64,000 bases of DNA from Stenotrophomonas sp. ESTM1D_MKCIP4_1 (lineage in GTDB: Bacteria > Pseudomonadota > Gammaproteobacteria > Xanthomonadales > Xanthomonadaceae), in NCBI RefSeq assembly GCF_003086895.1, contig NZ_CP026004.1, positions 2,330,731 to 2,394,730 of the forward strand, given 5' to 3'. The position numbers and the translations under genes are program-made. Shown in pieces: positions 17,700-28,154 of this stretch. The notes beneath the pieces are model-generated. The model was not told the DNA's origin. It saw only the letters and a program-made list of their open reading frames with translations, and searched no databases. Numbering within the stretch: position 1 is the stretch's first letter; the number at the start of each line of letters is the position of its first letter.

Positions 17700-19417
17700 G
17701 CCGGCAGCCAGCGCAGCTGCAGCCCACCGCCGGCCTGGAGCATCTCGCCAGTCGGCAGACGCAACAGCGGCTCGCCGTCGGGAAGTGAGTGAGCTACGGC
17801 TTCACGGCCGGTATTGAAGGCGATCCACCATTGGCCGGCGGGTAGTTGCCAGCCTGCCTGCACCGCCCCTTGGCCAAGAACCTTCGCCCCCAGGGAGCGT
17901 GCCTGTTCAAGGCCGGGCTGCAGATAGCGTTTGCGCAATGCGAGCAGATCGCGCAGCCATGCCAGTGCACCTTGCCAATCGGACCCATCATCGGGTGGCG
18001 GTACGCGGGAGGCCTCCAGGGTCGCAGGATCGTTCGGATCGGGAATCCGCGCCCGCGATGCGGCATCGGCAAAGGCGTTGAAGCCCGCGAACTCGCGGCG
18101 GCGTCCTTCGCGTACCGCCTCATCCAGCGGCGCCTGGTAATCAGTAAAGAACAGGAACGGCGAACGTGCCTGCCACGGTTCCCCCATGAAGAGCAGAGGC
18201 ACCATGGGCGTCAGCACGGTCAGTGCCGTGGCGATACGCAGCGCCTCCGGGCCGAGCAGTTGGTTCAGCCGCTCACCGAATGCACGGTTGCCCACCTGGT
18301 CATGGTTCTGCGCGAACACAATGAACCGCGCAGGCGGAACATCGGCACTGGGTTCCCCACGCGGCCTGCCGTGCAGATCGGGCTCACCCTGCCACGCGAA
18401 TCCTTCGGCCAGGCAGCGCGCGAACAGCGCCTCGGCACGCCCTGCGTAAGCGGCGTAGTAGCCTTCGTGCTCGCCCGTCAACAGCACATGCAGCGCGTTG
18501 TGGAAGTCGTCATTCCACTGCGCCTGGTAGGCACCCCGCAGCCAACGCGCCTGGTTGCGCTCGTTCTCCAGCATCAGGTGCGCGTGGGGCACTTCAGCCC
18601 GGATCGCATCACTGAACTGCTGCAGGAAGCGATCGTCATCAATGGCGTGCACCGCATCCAGGCGCAGGCCGTCAATCCGGTACTCCTGCAACCACATCAG
18701 CGCGTTGTCGATGAAGAAGCGCTGCACGTAGCGCTGCTCGAAGTCGATGGCCTCACCCCACGGCGTGCTGCGCCCGAGGTGGAAGAAGCGGCGGGCATAC
18801 TGGGCCAGATGGTTGCCCTGTGGCCCGAAGTGGTTGTAGACCACATCCAGCAGTACGGCCAGGCCCGCGGCGTGGGCCGCGTCAACAAAGCGCTTAAGCG
18901 CTTCCGGCCCGCCATACGCCTGTGCCGGCGCATAGGGAAACACGCCGTCATAGCCCCAGTTGCGGGTACCGGGAAACTGCGCCACCGGCATCAGTTCGAT
19001 GGCGGTGATGCCCGTGGCGGCCAGCATCGGCAGCTGCTCCGTCAGTGCGGCAAAGCCACCGGCCGCCTCTACATGCACTTCGTAGATCACCATGTCCTGC
19101 CAGGGCACACCGCTCCAGCCCTGCGTCTGCCAGTCGTAGACGTCTGCCGACAGCACGGCGCTGGGGCCTTCGATGCCGTCCGGCTGCCAGCGGGACGCAG
19201 GATCGGGCACTTCCGCGCCATCAGGCAGACGGAAGCGGTAGCGATCGCCGTGCGCGGCCGGGGCGCGCAGCCAGTGCAGTCCATCGGCCTGGCGCCGCAT
19301 GGGACGGGCCGATTCACCCAGCACCAGCTCAATCTGCTCGGCATCCGGGGCCCAGAGCTGGAAGTCCACCGCCCCATCTGTTGCCGGCCATGCGCCAAGG
19401 CGCGCGCCCGCGCTCAT
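17696..19417 (-). CDS. treZ: Malto-oligosyltrehalose trehalohydrolase
   Basis: 573 aa. It releases free trehalose from the product of TreY. An N-terminal beta-sandwich ([18 protein letters not shown]) precedes the GH13 barrel: [79 protein letters not shown] and [17 protein letters not shown]. Length and motifs are normal. ATGA overlaps join it to glgB upstream and malQ downstream. Confidence 0.94.
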   Translation of the reverse strand: MSAGARLGAWPATDGAVDFQLWAPDAEQIELVLGESARPMRRQADGLHWLRAPAAHGDRYRFRLPDGAEVPDPASRWQPDGIEGPSAVLSADVYDWQTQGWSGVPWQDMVIYEVHVEAAGGFAALTEQLPMLAATGITAIELMPVAQFPGTRNWGYDGVFPYAPAQAYGGPEALKRFVDAAHAAGLAVLLDVVYNHFGPQGNHLAQYARRFFHLGRSTPWGEAIDFEQRYVQRFFIDNALMWLQEYRIDGLRLDAVHAIDDDRFLQQFSDAIRAEVPHAHLMLENERNQARWLRGAYQAQWNDDFHNALHVLLTGEHEGYYAAYAGRAEALFARCLAEGFAWQGEPDLHGRPRGEPSADVPPARFIVFAQNHDQVGNRAFGERLNQLLGPEALRIATALTVLTPMVPLLFMGEPWQARSPFLFFTDYQAPLDEAVREGRRREFAGFNAFADAASRARIPDPNDPATLEASRVPPPDDGSDWQGALAWLRDLLALRKRYLQPGLEQARSLGAKVLGQGAVQAGWQLPAGQWWIAFNTGREAVAHSLPDGEPLLRLPTGEMLQAGGGLQLRWLPA

Positions 19418-21648
19418 GCAATGACCTGCAGGTACAGCGTGGACATCGGCGGCAGGGTCAGGCGGAGCGACTGCGCATGCCCATGCATGGACCGCGCTTC
19501 GGTGGCCACCGCACCCAGGTTGCCTCTATTGCCGCCTGCATAGTGGTGGCTATCCGTGTTCAACTGTTCCGACCACAGACCAGCCTCGGGTACACCCACC
19601 CGGTAGCCTTCGCGCAGCACGGGGGTGAAATTGCTGACAACCAGCATTGCAGGCGCACGGCCCTCAGGGTCCTGGCGGATGAAGGCATAGACGCTGTTGC
19701 GGTTGTCATCGGCAACACTCCACGCAAACCCGCGTTCGTCCCGTTCATCGCGATGCAGGGCCGGCTGCTTCAGCAGTTGCGCGTTCAGATCACCCACCAG
19801 CCGCATCAACCCACCACCCTCGGCACTCGCCGCCTGCTCCCATTCCAGCCCGCGCTGGTGGGCCCATTCGCCAGCCTGGCCGAACTCACCGCCCATGAAG
19901 AGCAGCTTGCTGCCGGGGTGCGCCCACATGAAGGCGTAATAGGCACGCAACTGGGCGAACTGCTGGTCGCGGTGCCCGACCATCTTGCCGAGCAACGAGC
20001 CCTTGCCATGAACCACTTCATCATGTGAAAGCGGCAACACGAAACGCTCGGAAAACGCGTAGACCAGACCGAAGCTGATCTCGCTGTGGTGATGCTGGCG
20101 ATGCACAGGATCGCGCTGCAGGTAGTGCAGCGTGTCGTGCATCCAGCCCATGTTCCATTTATGGGTGAAGCCCAGCCCACCGTCTGCAACCGCGTGGGTG
20201 ACCCCAGGCCACGCCGTGCTTTCCTCGGCGATGACCAGGACATCGGGGAAGCGCCCGCGCAGCGTCTGGTTCATCTTCTGCAGAAAGCCAACGGCCTCCA
20301 GATTCTCGCGGCCGCCCAGTGCATTGGGTACCCACTGCCCCTCCGGCCGGCTGTAGTCGCGATACAGCATGGACGCCACGGCATCCACGCGCAGCCCGTC
20401 GATATGGAAGCGCTCGATCCACTCCAGCGCGCTGCCGATCAGGTACGCAGCGACCTCATTGCGGCCATAGTTGTAGATCAACGTATCCCAATCGGCATGC
20501 TTCCCCTCGCGCGGGTCTGCATGTTCATACAGCGCGGTGCCATCAAACTGGGCCAGGCCATGGGCATCGTCGGGGAAGTGCGCGCTGACCCAGTCAACGA
20601 TCACGCCCAGACCGGCCTGATGGCAGCGGTCTACAAAGCGGGCGAACGCTTCCGGGGTGCCATAGCGCGCGGTCGGCGCGTAGATGCCCAGCGGCTGGTA
20701 GCCCCACGAGCCGCCGAAAGGATGCTCGCTGATCGGCAGAAGCTCGATATGGGTGAAACCCAGTCCGGCCACGTGAGGAATCAACCGGTCCGCCAACGCG
20801 TCCCAGTCCAGTACGCTGCCATCGTCACCGCGTTGCCAGGACCCCGCATGTACCTCATAGATGGACAGCGGCGCGTTGATGCCCAGCTGGGCACGGCGCT
20901 GCAACCAGCCCGCGTCGTTCCACTGCAGGGGTTCGGAGGACGCGACGCGCGACGCGGTGGCGGGAGAGCGCTCGGCCCAGCGGGCCATCGGGTCCAGCTT
21001 GTCTGGCAGGCCTTGGCCATCCGCGCCGATCAGGCGGAACTTGTAGCACGCCCCCGGCTTCACACCGGGCACGAACAGTTCCCACACGCCCGCAGCGTGG
21101 CGCAACCGCATCGGGTGGCGACGACCATCCCAGCCGTTGAAGTCACCGACCACAGCCACGCGCCGGGTATTCGGCGCCCAGACCGCGAAACGCACACCTT
21201 CGACGCCCTGCACGGTCATTTCCGTGGCGCCGAGGGCGCGTATCGCTTCCGCATCACCGTGGTGCATGCGCTGCAGCAGCGCCTCGTCCAGCAGCGGTCC
21301 GAACGCATAGGCGTCATGCACCTGCTGCACATCCTCGGCGAAGTGCAGCACGAGCAGGGGAATCGCATCGGCGCCCGCGCGCCCCTCATACAGACCCGGC
21401 AGATCGGTAGGGCGAAGATCCCAGCGGCTACCCGTTGATTCGATCACCTCCACCCGCTGCGCATGGGGTACCAGCACGCGGATGAGACGTTCACCCTTGG
21501 CATCAATGTGAGGCCCCAACAAGGCAAACGCATCGGCTGGGTTCCCCTGCACCAGCGCCTGCAGCTCCCACTTTGACGTTACAACCGTTTCGCCCAGCAC
21601 TTCGCTTCCGTACTCGAAATCGACCACGCCCCGTCCTTCCTCGTTCAT
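19414..21648 (-). CDS. glgB: 1,4-alpha-glucan branching enzyme
   Basis: 744 aa from [14 protein letters not shown], chosen because this ATG overlaps the glgA stop (ATGA). It adds alpha-1,6 branches to glycogen. After an N-terminal N1/CBM48 pair ([20 protein letters not shown]) the barrel shows [37 protein letters not shown] (nucleophile), [12 protein letters not shown] (acid/base) and [19 protein letters not shown]. The length is the usual proteobacterial form with both N domains. The enzyme and glgA at the head of the operon build the polymer that the later genes consume. Confidence 0.95.
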   Translation of the reverse strand: MNEEGRGVVDFEYGSEVLGETVVTSKWELQALVQGNPADAFALLGPHIDAKGERLIRVLVPHAQRVEVIESTGSRWDLRPTDLPGLYEGRAGADAIPLLVLHFAEDVQQVHDAYAFGPLLDEALLQRMHHGDAEAIRALGATEMTVQGVEGVRFAVWAPNTRRVAVVGDFNGWDGRRHPMRLRHAAGVWELFVPGVKPGACYKFRLIGADGQGLPDKLDPMARWAERSPATASRVASSEPLQWNDAGWLQRRAQLGINAPLSIYEVHAGSWQRGDDGSVLDWDALADRLIPHVAGLGFTHIELLPISEHPFGGSWGYQPLGIYAPTARYGTPEAFARFVDRCHQAGLGVIVDWVSAHFPDDAHGLAQFDGTALYEHADPREGKHADWDTLIYNYGRNEVAAYLIGSALEWIERFHIDGLRVDAVASMLYRDYSRPEGQWVPNALGGRENLEAVGFLQKMNQTLRGRFPDVLVIAEESTAWPGVTHAVADGGLGFTHKWNMGWMHDTLHYLQRDPVHRQHHHSEISFGLVYAFSERFVLPLSHDEVVHGKGSLLGKMVGHRDQQFAQLRAYYAFMWAHPGSKLLFMGGEFGQAGEWAHQRGLEWEQAASAEGGGLMRLVGDLNAQLLKQPALHRDERDERGFAWSVADDNRNSVYAFIRQDPEGRAPAMLVVSNFTPVLREGYRVGVPEAGLWSEQLNTDSHHYAGGNRGNLGAVATEARSMHGHAQSLRLTLPPMSTLYLQVIA

Positions 21649-23189
21649 GCGGCCACCTGGCAGGTCTGCTGGTACAGCGCCAGATAGGCTCTGCCGGCAG
21701 CTTCCCACCCACCCGGCCGCAGCATCGCGGCGCGGCGCATGGCCTGCATCAGCACCGGCAGCCGGAACGTGCGCATGGCTCGTTCAACGCAGCGGCGAAG
21801 CCCGTCAGCGTTCGCACCGTGGAACAGGAACCCGGTCACGCCGTCTTCCACCGTGTCGACCAGACCGCCCGTGGCATGGGCAATCGGCAGGCACCCGAAC
21901 CGCTGCGCATACATCTGGCTGAGCCCGCACGGCTCGAAGCGCGAAGGCATCAACAGGAAATCGGCACCCGCAAACATCTGCCGTGCCAGCCCCTCTTCAA
22001 AGCCGATGAAGGCGCCAACCCGGCCCGGGAAGCGCTGCGCCAGTGCCTGCACCTGCGCCTCGACCTGCGGTTCGCCACCACCGATCACCACCAGCTGGCC
22101 GCCAGCCGCCACGATCTGCGGGGCGACATCGCAGGTGATGTCCAGGCCCTTCTGATGGACAAGGCGCGAGACCACGGCGAACAGGGGGCCCTGCGAAGGC
22201 TGCAGGCCGAAGGCCTGGCGTACCGCCTGCGCATTGGTCTGCCGGCCGGTGCTCTGGCCGATGCTGAAACGGGCCTTGAGGTGAATGTCCCGGCGCGGAT
22301 CCCAGCTGGCATCAATGCCGTTGACGATGCCGCTGAGGTGCCCGCCCGCCGCGCGCCGTGCCAGCAGCTCGTGCAGTCCGCAGCCGTCCTCGGCAGCGGT
22401 GATCTGCTGCGCGTAACGCAGGCTGACCGTGTTCAGGCGGGTTGCATTGGTGATGCCTCCCTGCAGGAAGGACATGTGACCATGAAAATGCAGTTCGTCC
22501 AGGTGTTCGGCCGGAATACCCAGCGTGGGAGCCAAGGCAAACGGGAACAGGCCCTGGTAGGCAAGGTTGTGAATGGTCAGCAGGGTCGGAACCGCCGTGC
22601 GGTCCCAGCGCACATACGCCGCTGCCATGGCAACCGGCCAGTCATTCAGGTGCAGCAACTGCGGTTTCCAGTCCAGTCCGGCACGCCCGGCGGCCAGTTC
22701 CGCTGCGGCGTGCGACAACGTGGCAAACCGCACGGCATTGTCCGGCCACTCGCGCCCCTGCGCATCCACATACGGGGAGCCCTCGCGTTCGTACAGCGCC
22801 GGGGACAGCAGTACGTAGATCGGCAGACCGTCGGCCTGCAAGGCCATTGCCACGGTGCAGGCCGGCAGGCCGGCACGACCTTCCACGCGGCCCACTTCAC
22901 GCAGGTGCGGCAGACGCTGCAGCACTTCCGGGTAGCCCGGCAGCAGTACGCGCGCATCGCAGCCGGCGCGCACCGCACGCGGCAGCGCCGCCGCTACATC
23001 GCCCAGCCCGCCCGCCTTGATGAAGTCGGCCATTTCAGTTGCAACAAACAGAACCCGCTGCACGAGTTCCGGCAGTTCAACTGGCTGTGAAGAGCCCCGG
23101 CGTGTCCCGATCGGTACGACGGCAGTCGCGGGCAGGAGGGGTTCTGCAACGGTGTCATGCAGCGAATCGGCGACGAAGTCGAGGGCCAT
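21645..23189 (-). CDS. glgA: Glycogen synthase (GT5)
   Basis: 514 aa; first gene of the operon. It elongates alpha-1,4-glucan from a nucleotide-glucose donor. The donor-binding loop is [18 protein letters not shown] (KxGGL form), and the C-terminal GT-B half shows [12 protein letters not shown] and [20 protein letters not shown]. About 45 residues precede the usual start region ([18 protein letters not shown]), rich in Pro, Val and Thr, giving a slightly long N-terminus; a later start is possible. No glgC is present in the window, so the ADP-glucose source lies elsewhere. Confidence 0.93.
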   Translation of the reverse strand: MALDFVADSLHDTVAEPLLPATAVVPIGTRRGSSQPVELPELVQRVLFVATEMADFIKAGGLGDVAAALPRAVRAGCDARVLLPGYPEVLQRLPHLREVGRVEGRAGLPACTVAMALQADGLPIYVLLSPALYEREGSPYVDAQGREWPDNAVRFATLSHAAAELAAGRAGLDWKPQLLHLNDWPVAMAAAYVRWDRTAVPTLLTIHNLAYQGLFPFALAPTLGIPAEHLDELHFHGHMSFLQGGITNATRLNTVSLRYAQQITAAEDGCGLHELLARRAAGGHLSGIVNGIDASWDPRRDIHLKARFSIGQSTGRQTNAQAVRQAFGLQPSQGPLFAVVSRLVHQKGLDITCDVAPQIVAAGGQLVVIGGGEPQVEAQVQALAQRFPGRVGAFIGFEEGLARQMFAGADFLLMPSRFEPCGLSQMYAQRFGCLPIAHATGGLVDTVEDGVTGFLFHGANADGLRRCVERAMRTFRLPVLMQAMRRAAMLRPGGWEAAGRAYLALYQQTCQVAA

Positions 23190-23304
23190 GGCACTTCTCT
23201 GAATCAGTCAGGCAGACGCCAGCGGCGCCCGATTGGGCGCTGATGCTGGAAGGGAAGTCGTCGCGGAACGTGGGGGACGTCTGCGTAGGCTCAGTGCGAA
23301 TGTG

Positions 23305-23329
23305 CACGGTTGCATATCAAACAACCGTG
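23305..23329. promoter_or_regulatory. Perfect inverted repeat upstream of the glgA operon
   Basis: CACGGTTG and CAACCGTG (8 bp each, perfect) are separated by 9 nt (CATATCAAA), 116 nt before the glgA start in an otherwise non-coding gap. The size, symmetry and AT-rich spacer fit an operator for a dimeric regulator of the glycogen/trehalose operon. Which protein binds is unknown. Confidence 0.45.
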
Positions 23330-23451
23330 AAGCACAGGCGATTTTTGCGTGACACCCCTCACCGGGTGACGCGCGCATGGCTCGCGCGGCCCGTCATGGT
23401 GTGCGTAATGGAGCGTGGTGGCTGGCTACCACGCATCGCTGGTTCAGCTGT

Positions 23452-23745
23452 CTACACAGCCATTTGCAACTGCAGGACGGTGCCGTCGTCCAGGTCCAGC
23501 GCACGCTGCAGCGCCTGCCCGTCGCCCAACGCCTGCACCGCCGCACGCGGCAGCACCAGCCTGCAGTCGGTGCCGCCATCAAGGAGCACGGCCTGGTCGC
23601 CATCGTGCAGGGAGACGGCCAGCGCCCAGCCACCGTTGCCGCCGAAGCGGGTGAGGTTCTCGATGCTTTCACCGCCCATCAGCCGCGAAAGCTCGCCGTG
23701 TTCCAGGTGCAGGCGCATGGCCTGCTGCTGCAGTTCAACCTTCAC
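23452..23745 (-). CDS. Conserved small protein, unrecognised
   Basis: 97 aa from a GTG (KVELQQQAMRLHLEHGEL). The sequence suggests an all-beta fold of alternating strands (AMRLHLEHGELSRLMGG, ALAVSLHDGDQAVLLDGG, TVLQLQMAV). I recall similar short proteins annotated as DUF7009, but cannot confirm it. It has no signal peptide or cysteine pair. No clear ribosome site precedes the GTG, and an ATG eight codons later would remove the first strand. It lies alone, converging on the glgA promoter region. Confidence 0.5.
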   Translation of the reverse strand: MKVELQQQAMRLHLEHGELSRLMGGESIENLTRFGGNGGWALAVSLHDGDQAVLLDGGTDCRLVLPRAAVQALGDGQALQRALDLDDGTVLQLQMAV

Positions 23746-23899
23746 GAGGTGGCACCCAACACGCGTGCGGACGGGGAATCAACGGGAACATGGGGCATGC
23801 GTTCAACTACGGTAGCGGCGTTTTCAGCGGCTATTTTACCCGCAACGCACGCCGCCACATCCGTCCTAGCGTTGTCATCACCTCTGGCTAGGATGGGCC

Positions 23900-25156
23900 A
23901 TGAACTTCCGCCTTCTCTGCGCTTCGATGGCTGTGCTGTGCCTGATGGCCTGCAGCACGCCTTCGCCTCACCCCCCCGCCGCCGCCCGCGCCTCCACGGC
24001 CGTTGCAGCATCGCCACGGTTGCTGCTGGTCTCCATCGACGGCCTGCGTGCCGATGCACTGGATCGCGGCCTGACACCCAACATCCAGCGCATGATCGAC
24101 GGAGGCGTCCGCGCACGCTGGATGACCCCGTCCTATCCGTCGCTGACCTTCCCCAATCACTACACTCTGGTGACCGGCCTGCGCCCCGGCCATCACGGCA
24201 TCATCCACAACAGCATGCGCGACCCGCAGCTGGGCCGGTTCGAGATCCACGACCCGGCGGCCGTCACCGATGCGCGCTGGTGGGGCGGCGAGCCGATCTG
24301 GGTGAGTGCCGAGAAGGCCGGCGTGCATACCGCCACTTGGTCGTGGCCCGGCAGCGAGGCCGCCATCCAGGGTGTGCGCCCCAGCCAATGGCAGGCCTAC
24401 GACCGCACCATCGCATTGGAAGACCGTGTGCAGACCGTCCTGGGCTGGCTTGCGCAGACCGGCCCGCAGTCCCCGCGCCTGGCCACGCTGTACATGGAAA
24501 ACGTCGACAAGGCCGGCCACACCTACGGCCCGGACTCGGCCGAGTACCGCCAGGCCATCCAGCGCGCTGATGCCATCATCGGCCAGGTGCTCGATGGCCT
24601 GCAGGCGCGCGGTCTCGCTGCGGGCACCAACATCGTGCTGGTGTCCGACCACGGCATGGCAGCGCTGCCGCAGGGCCAGGTGATCAATACCGAGCGCATG
24701 GTCGACCCGGCCATTGCGGTGGCCACCAGCGTGGGCCAGCCGGTCGGCTTTACCCCTGCACCCGGCCGAGAACACGACGCCGAACAGGCGCTGCTGGGCC
24801 GGCACGATCATTACCAGTGCTGGCAGCGTGTCGCGTTGCCGCCGCGCTGGCAGTACGGCCAGCACCCGCGCACGCCGCCCATCGTGTGCGAGATGGACGA
24901 AGGCTGGGATGCGCTGACACCCGACCTGCTGGCCCGCCACGCGCACGACTATCGCGGCACCCATGGCTACGACAACACGCTGCCGTCCATGCGCGCGGTG
25001 TTCGTGGCCATGGGCCCCTCGTTCGCCACCGGCAGGACCGTCGGCGGTTTCGACAACGTGGATGTCTATCCCCTGCTGGCCCGGCTGTTGAACGTGCCTG
25101 CGGCGGCCAATGATGGAAACCCCACCACGTTTGATGGCGTGCTGCGCCAGCACTGA
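23900..25156 (+). CDS. NPP-family phosphodiesterase/nucleotide pyrophosphatase lipoprotein
   Basis: 418 aa. The signal peptide ends in the lipobox LMAC (Cys18), so the mature protein is a lipoprotein facing the periplasm. The alkaline-phosphatase-superfamily core is complete: Asp47 in LLLVSIDGLRADA, nucleophile Thr83 in PSYPSLTFPNHYTLVTGL, YMENVDKAGHTYGP, LVSDHGMAALP and GTHGYDN. This is the nucleotide pyrophosphatase/phosphodiesterase family, for which a Xanthomonas enzyme is a structural model. Likely substrates are nucleotides or nucleotide sugars and phosphate diesters in the periplasm. It stands alone on the plus strand. Confidence 0.9.
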   Translation: MNFRLLCASMAVLCLMACSTPSPHPPAAARASTAVAASPRLLLVSIDGLRADALDRGLTPNIQRMIDGGVRARWMTPSYPSLTFPNHYTLVTGLRPGHHGIIHNSMRDPQLGRFEIHDPAAVTDARWWGGEPIWVSAEKAGVHTATWSWPGSEAAIQGVRPSQWQAYDRTIALEDRVQTVLGWLAQTGPQSPRLATLYMENVDKAGHTYGPDSAEYRQAIQRADAIIGQVLDGLQARGLAAGTNIVLVSDHGMAALPQGQVINTERMVDPAIAVATSVGQPVGFTPAPGREHDAEQALLGRHDHYQCWQRVALPPRWQYGQHPRTPPIVCEMDEGWDALTPDLLARHAHDYRGTHGYDNTLPSMRAVFVAMGPSFATGRTVGGFDNVDVYPLLARLLNVPAAANDGNPTTFDGVLRQH

Positions 25157-25285
25157 GCCGGCGCTTTCATCGGTACGCTGCCCGCCTTCGTCGCACGCGC
25201 GGGTGGCTTCGTCGCACACCGCTTCCGCGGCGGGCCGGTTGCGCGGTACGGTCAACGCCCTCCCCGTAATGGACCGGACCGGCAC

Positions 25286-26095
25286 ATGCGCCACTGGCTT
25301 CTTCTCGCCCTCGCCGCCCTGCCCCTCAGCGCAGGCGCCATTGTCATCCGCAGCGACGTGGACGACAGCGCCTACCGCATTCCCGCCTCGGCGTTCCCCG
25401 CGTTGGCTGACATGCCCGGCGAAGGCCATGGCGTACTCATCGCACCGCGCTGGGTGGTGACCGCCGCACATGCCGCGCCCATGGAAGGCATGGATGCCGA
25501 GGTGCAGGTCAACGGCCAGCCCTACCGCGTGGCCCGCGTATTTGTGCACCCCGGCTACCGGCGCCTGCCCGATGCGCTGGGCCAGGCCGCCCTGGCCTCA
25601 GGAAATCCGGGCCCGATCCATGCCTTCCTTGCTGCGTCCGATGACGTCGCCCTCATCCAGCTGGAAACACCGGTCAACGGCGTTGCTCCCGTGCCCCTCT
25701 ATCGCGGCGATGACGAAGCCGGAATGATCGCCACGCTCGTCGGCAAGGGTGCCACCGGCACCGGCAGCACCGGGCTGGCGCCGGGCGCATCGCACCGGGG
25801 TGTGCTGCGTCGCGCGGAAAACGCAGTGACCGGTGGCAACGAACGCTATCTCTGGTACCGCTTCGATGGCCCGAAGGCGGGCCTGCCGTTGGAAGGGGTG
25901 ATCGGAAACGGCGACAGCGGCGGCCCGTTGCTGGTCCGCGATCAGGCCGGCTGGCAGGTGATCGGCCTGGCGTCGTGGATCACCGCCGTGCCGGAACACG
26001 CGCTGGACGCGGGCTTCTACGGCCAGGTGGTGCACAACGTGCGCCTCTCGCGCTACACGGCGTGGATCGACACCACGATGCGCACCACGCCGTGA
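25286..26095 (+). CDS. Secreted trypsin-like serine protease
   Basis: 269 aa with a signal peptide (HWLLLALAALPLSAGA). The chymotrypsin-fold triad is His62 in VVTAAHAAPM, Asp120 in ASDDVALIQLE and Ser211 in GNGDSGGPLLV. It should act in the periplasm or outside the cell. The sequence is short for the family but contains both barrels. The stop codon falls inside a 21-nt tandem duplication, and the penultimate residues (MRTTP) come from its first copy. Confidence 0.85.
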   Translation: MRHWLLLALAALPLSAGAIVIRSDVDDSAYRIPASAFPALADMPGEGHGVLIAPRWVVTAAHAAPMEGMDAEVQVNGQPYRVARVFVHPGYRRLPDALGQAALASGNPGPIHAFLAASDDVALIQLETPVNGVAPVPLYRGDDEAGMIATLVGKGATGTGSTGLAPGASHRGVLRRAENAVTGGNERYLWYRFDGPKAGLPLEGVIGNGDSGGPLLVRDQAGWQVIGLASWITAVPEHALDAGFYGQVVHNVRLSRYTAWIDTTMRTTP

Positions 26096-26118
26096 TGGAT
26101 GCGCACCACGCCGTGATG
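26077..26118. repeat. Exact 21-nt tandem duplication spanning the protease stop
   Basis: Positions 26077-26097 and 26098-26118 are identical. The first copy contains the last codons and stop of the protease. The second copy is untranslated, but it would supply an in-frame extension of exactly seven codons if the first stop were lost. Confidence 0.9.
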
Positions 26119-26138
26119 CCCGACTGACTTGCACTGCG

Positions 26139-26165
26139 TGCGACACATGTCGCACACTTGCGACA
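26139..26165. promoter_or_regulatory. Candidate BlaI-type operator
   Basis: TGCGACA-CA-TGTCGCA (26139-26154) is a perfect 7-bp dyad, followed by a third half-site TTGCGACA (26158-26165). It lies 24-50 nt before the BlaI-family start, where BlaI/MecI repressors usually autoregulate, although the canonical BlaI box is TACA...TGTA and this is different. Confidence 0.5.
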
Positions 26166-26188
26166 TCGATCAAATGGCAGGCCTGACG

Positions 26189-26572
26189 ATGTCCTCCGTA
26201 CCGACCCCCTCCAACGCCGAACTGGAACTGCTGAAGTGCCTCTGGCGCGACGGCGCCTGCAGCGCACGCGAACTGCACAACGCCGCCGCTGCCACGCTGG
26301 ACTGGTCGTACTCCTCCACCCGCAAGACGCTGGAACGCATGGTCGACAAGGGCCTGGTGAAGGAAAGCAGCCAGCACGGCCTGAACGTGTACAGCGCCAA
26401 GGTGGGCAAGGTGGCAACGCTGGCCGTGCTCAGCGCGGACTTCGCCCGCCGCGTGCTGGAAATCGACGGCCCGCTGCCCTCCCAGGCCTTCGCTGACAGT
26501 CGGCTGCTCAGTGGTAAGGAGATCGAGCAGCTGGAGGCTCTGCTGCGCGCGCACGATGAGGGCCAGCCATGA
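26189..26572 (+). CDS. BlaI/MecI/CopY-family repressor
   Basis: 127 aa from MSSVPTPSNAELELLK; an ATG five codons upstream is an alternative. The winged-helix domain shows AELELLKCLWRDGACSAREL and WSYSSTRKTLERMVDKGLV. The C-terminal helices mediate dimerisation, and the family is inactivated by cleavage. Its stop overlaps the start of the M56-M23 gene (ATGA), giving the classical blaI-blaR1 coupling. It probably represses its own operon and perhaps the TonB-dependent receptor that follows. Confidence 0.9.
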   Translation: MSSVPTPSNAELELLKCLWRDGACSARELHNAAAATLDWSYSSTRKTLERMVDKGLVKESSQHGLNVYSAKVGKVATLAVLSADFARRVLEIDGPLPSQAFADSRLLSGKEIEQLEALLRAHDEGQP

Positions 26573-28038
26573 GCCTGCCTGCAACCACCGCGTGGCTGGT
26601 GACCCTGGTGGCCAGCCTGCTGGGCGCCGGCCTGGTCTGGTACGCGGCGCTGGCGCTGCAGCGCGGGCTGCAGCTTTCCCATGCCAGCTCGCGATTCTGG
26701 ATGGGCGCGTGGCTGTGCGCCGTGCTGCCCCCGGCGCTGGGCATGCTGCTGCCCCTGCAGAGCGCACCCCTGCCAGCGCTGACCAGCGCACTGCCGGTTG
26801 CCCTGGATACCCTGCCCGATGCGCTGCAGCCTGCGGCTTCGGGAGACCCTGCGTCCGGCATCTCGCTGGCGGCGGGGCTGCCGCTCTGCCTGATGGTCAT
26901 CTACGCGGGCGGTATGCTGCTTTCGCTGGCACGCTGGGCGCTGGCCACGTGGTGTGTGCGCGCTGTACTGCGCAGCAGTCATCCCGTGCAGGCCACCCAC
27001 CTGCCCGGCCCGCAATCGCAGCGGGCTATCGCGGTGCTGCAGGCATCGGGCATTACGGTACGCGTCATCGACGGCGCCGGCACGCCATTCGCAGTGGGCT
27101 GGCCGCAGCCACGCATCCTCCTGCCGGCGGCCAGCCTCGCGATGCCTGATCGCGCACTGCGTCTGGTCATCGGCCACGAAGCGGCGCACCTGCACCGCCG
27201 TGATCCACTGCGCGCCACCGTGATGCGCCTGGTGGCCGCCCTGTACTGGTTCAACCCGTTCGTGCGGCGCATCGCCGTGCGCGTGCAGCTGGCGGCGGAA
27301 CTGCAGTGCGATGCCCGTGCGCTGGCTGAAGCGCCCGCCGCCGGCGATGGCCGCCTGCTGGCACAGGCCTATGTGGATACGCTGCGCCATGCCAGCGCGC
27401 TGCAGCCTGCCAGCGCACTGTCACACCGTGATCCCGGCGGCCACCAGCTGCGCCTGCGGCACATGCTGCAGGGCGATGCAGGCCGGCGCCCCGGAACCAC
27501 CTTTGCAGTGCTTATGGCCGCGTCCGGCGCCGCCGTTACCCTCGGCCTGGCCAGCGTGCAGGCGGCGGTGATGGCCGACCCGCCCTCGCGCGCGCTGCCG
27601 CTGCCGGTCGCATCGGTCACCCTGCTGGAAGCCACCCTGCCCCCGGCACCTGCGTTTACCGCGCCACTCGCCCATGCGCGGGTGACCAGCGTGTTCGGCC
27701 ACGCGTCGACATTCCGCCAGAACGCGCACCGTGGCGTGGACTTTGCGGCCCGCCGTGGCACCGCCGTGCAGGCACCGGCCGATGGCACGATCATCGCCGC
27801 CACCCGCGCCTACCTCGATGGCCCCAACTACGGCACCGTGGTGGTGATCGACCACGGCGGCGGTTGGCAGACCCTGCTGGCCCATCTGCAGGACTACGAC
27901 GTGCAGGTCGGCCAGCGCGTGCGCCAGGGCGAGACCATCGCACGCAGCGGCAACACCGGCCGCACCACCGGCCCCCATCTGCACATGGAACTGCTGCGCA
28001 GCGGCACGCGCGTGGATCCGCAGGCCTGGCTGCAGTAG
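26569..28038 (+). CDS. BlaR1-type M56 membrane peptidase fused to an M23 endopeptidase domain
   Basis: 489 aa. Membrane helices lie at about 9-28, 43-65, 101-130 and 311-335. The M56 zinc site is His203-Glu204-x-x-His207 in VIGHEAAHLHRRDP, with Glu244 in ELQCDARAL. After the last helix the protein carries, instead of BlaR1's penicillin-binding sensor, a periplasmic LytM/M23 domain: His387 and Asp391 in NAHRGVDFAARRGT, His439 in LLAHLQ, and His470-x-His472 in GPHLHMELL. All zinc ligands are present. It likely signals cell-wall state to the adjoining BlaI-type repressor by proteolysis (inference). Confidence 0.88.
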   Translation: MSLPATTAWLVTLVASLLGAGLVWYAALALQRGLQLSHASSRFWMGAWLCAVLPPALGMLLPLQSAPLPALTSALPVALDTLPDALQPAASGDPASGISLAAGLPLCLMVIYAGGMLLSLARWALATWCVRAVLRSSHPVQATHLPGPQSQRAIAVLQASGITVRVIDGAGTPFAVGWPQPRILLPAASLAMPDRALRLVIGHEAAHLHRRDPLRATVMRLVAALYWFNPFVRRIAVRVQLAAELQCDARALAEAPAAGDGRLLAQAYVDTLRHASALQPASALSHRDPGGHQLRLRHMLQGDAGRRPGTTFAVLMAASGAAVTLGLASVQAAVMADPPSRALPLPVASVTLLEATLPPAPAFTAPLAHARVTSVFGHASTFRQNAHRGVDFAARRGTAVQAPADGTIIAATRAYLDGPNYGTVVVIDHGGGWQTLLAHLQDYDVQVGQRVRQGETIARSGNTGRTTGPHLHMELLRSGTRVDPQAWLQ

Positions 28039-28154
28039 ACCGCTGACGCGCCCACCGCGCGTTGCCCTCCCGCTCAAGGCATTGCCCCGATACCCGGCTG
28101 CGGGAGGCCCTGCTGCGGCCTGCCGTCACCCTTTCAGGAAGGAACCCGACGATC

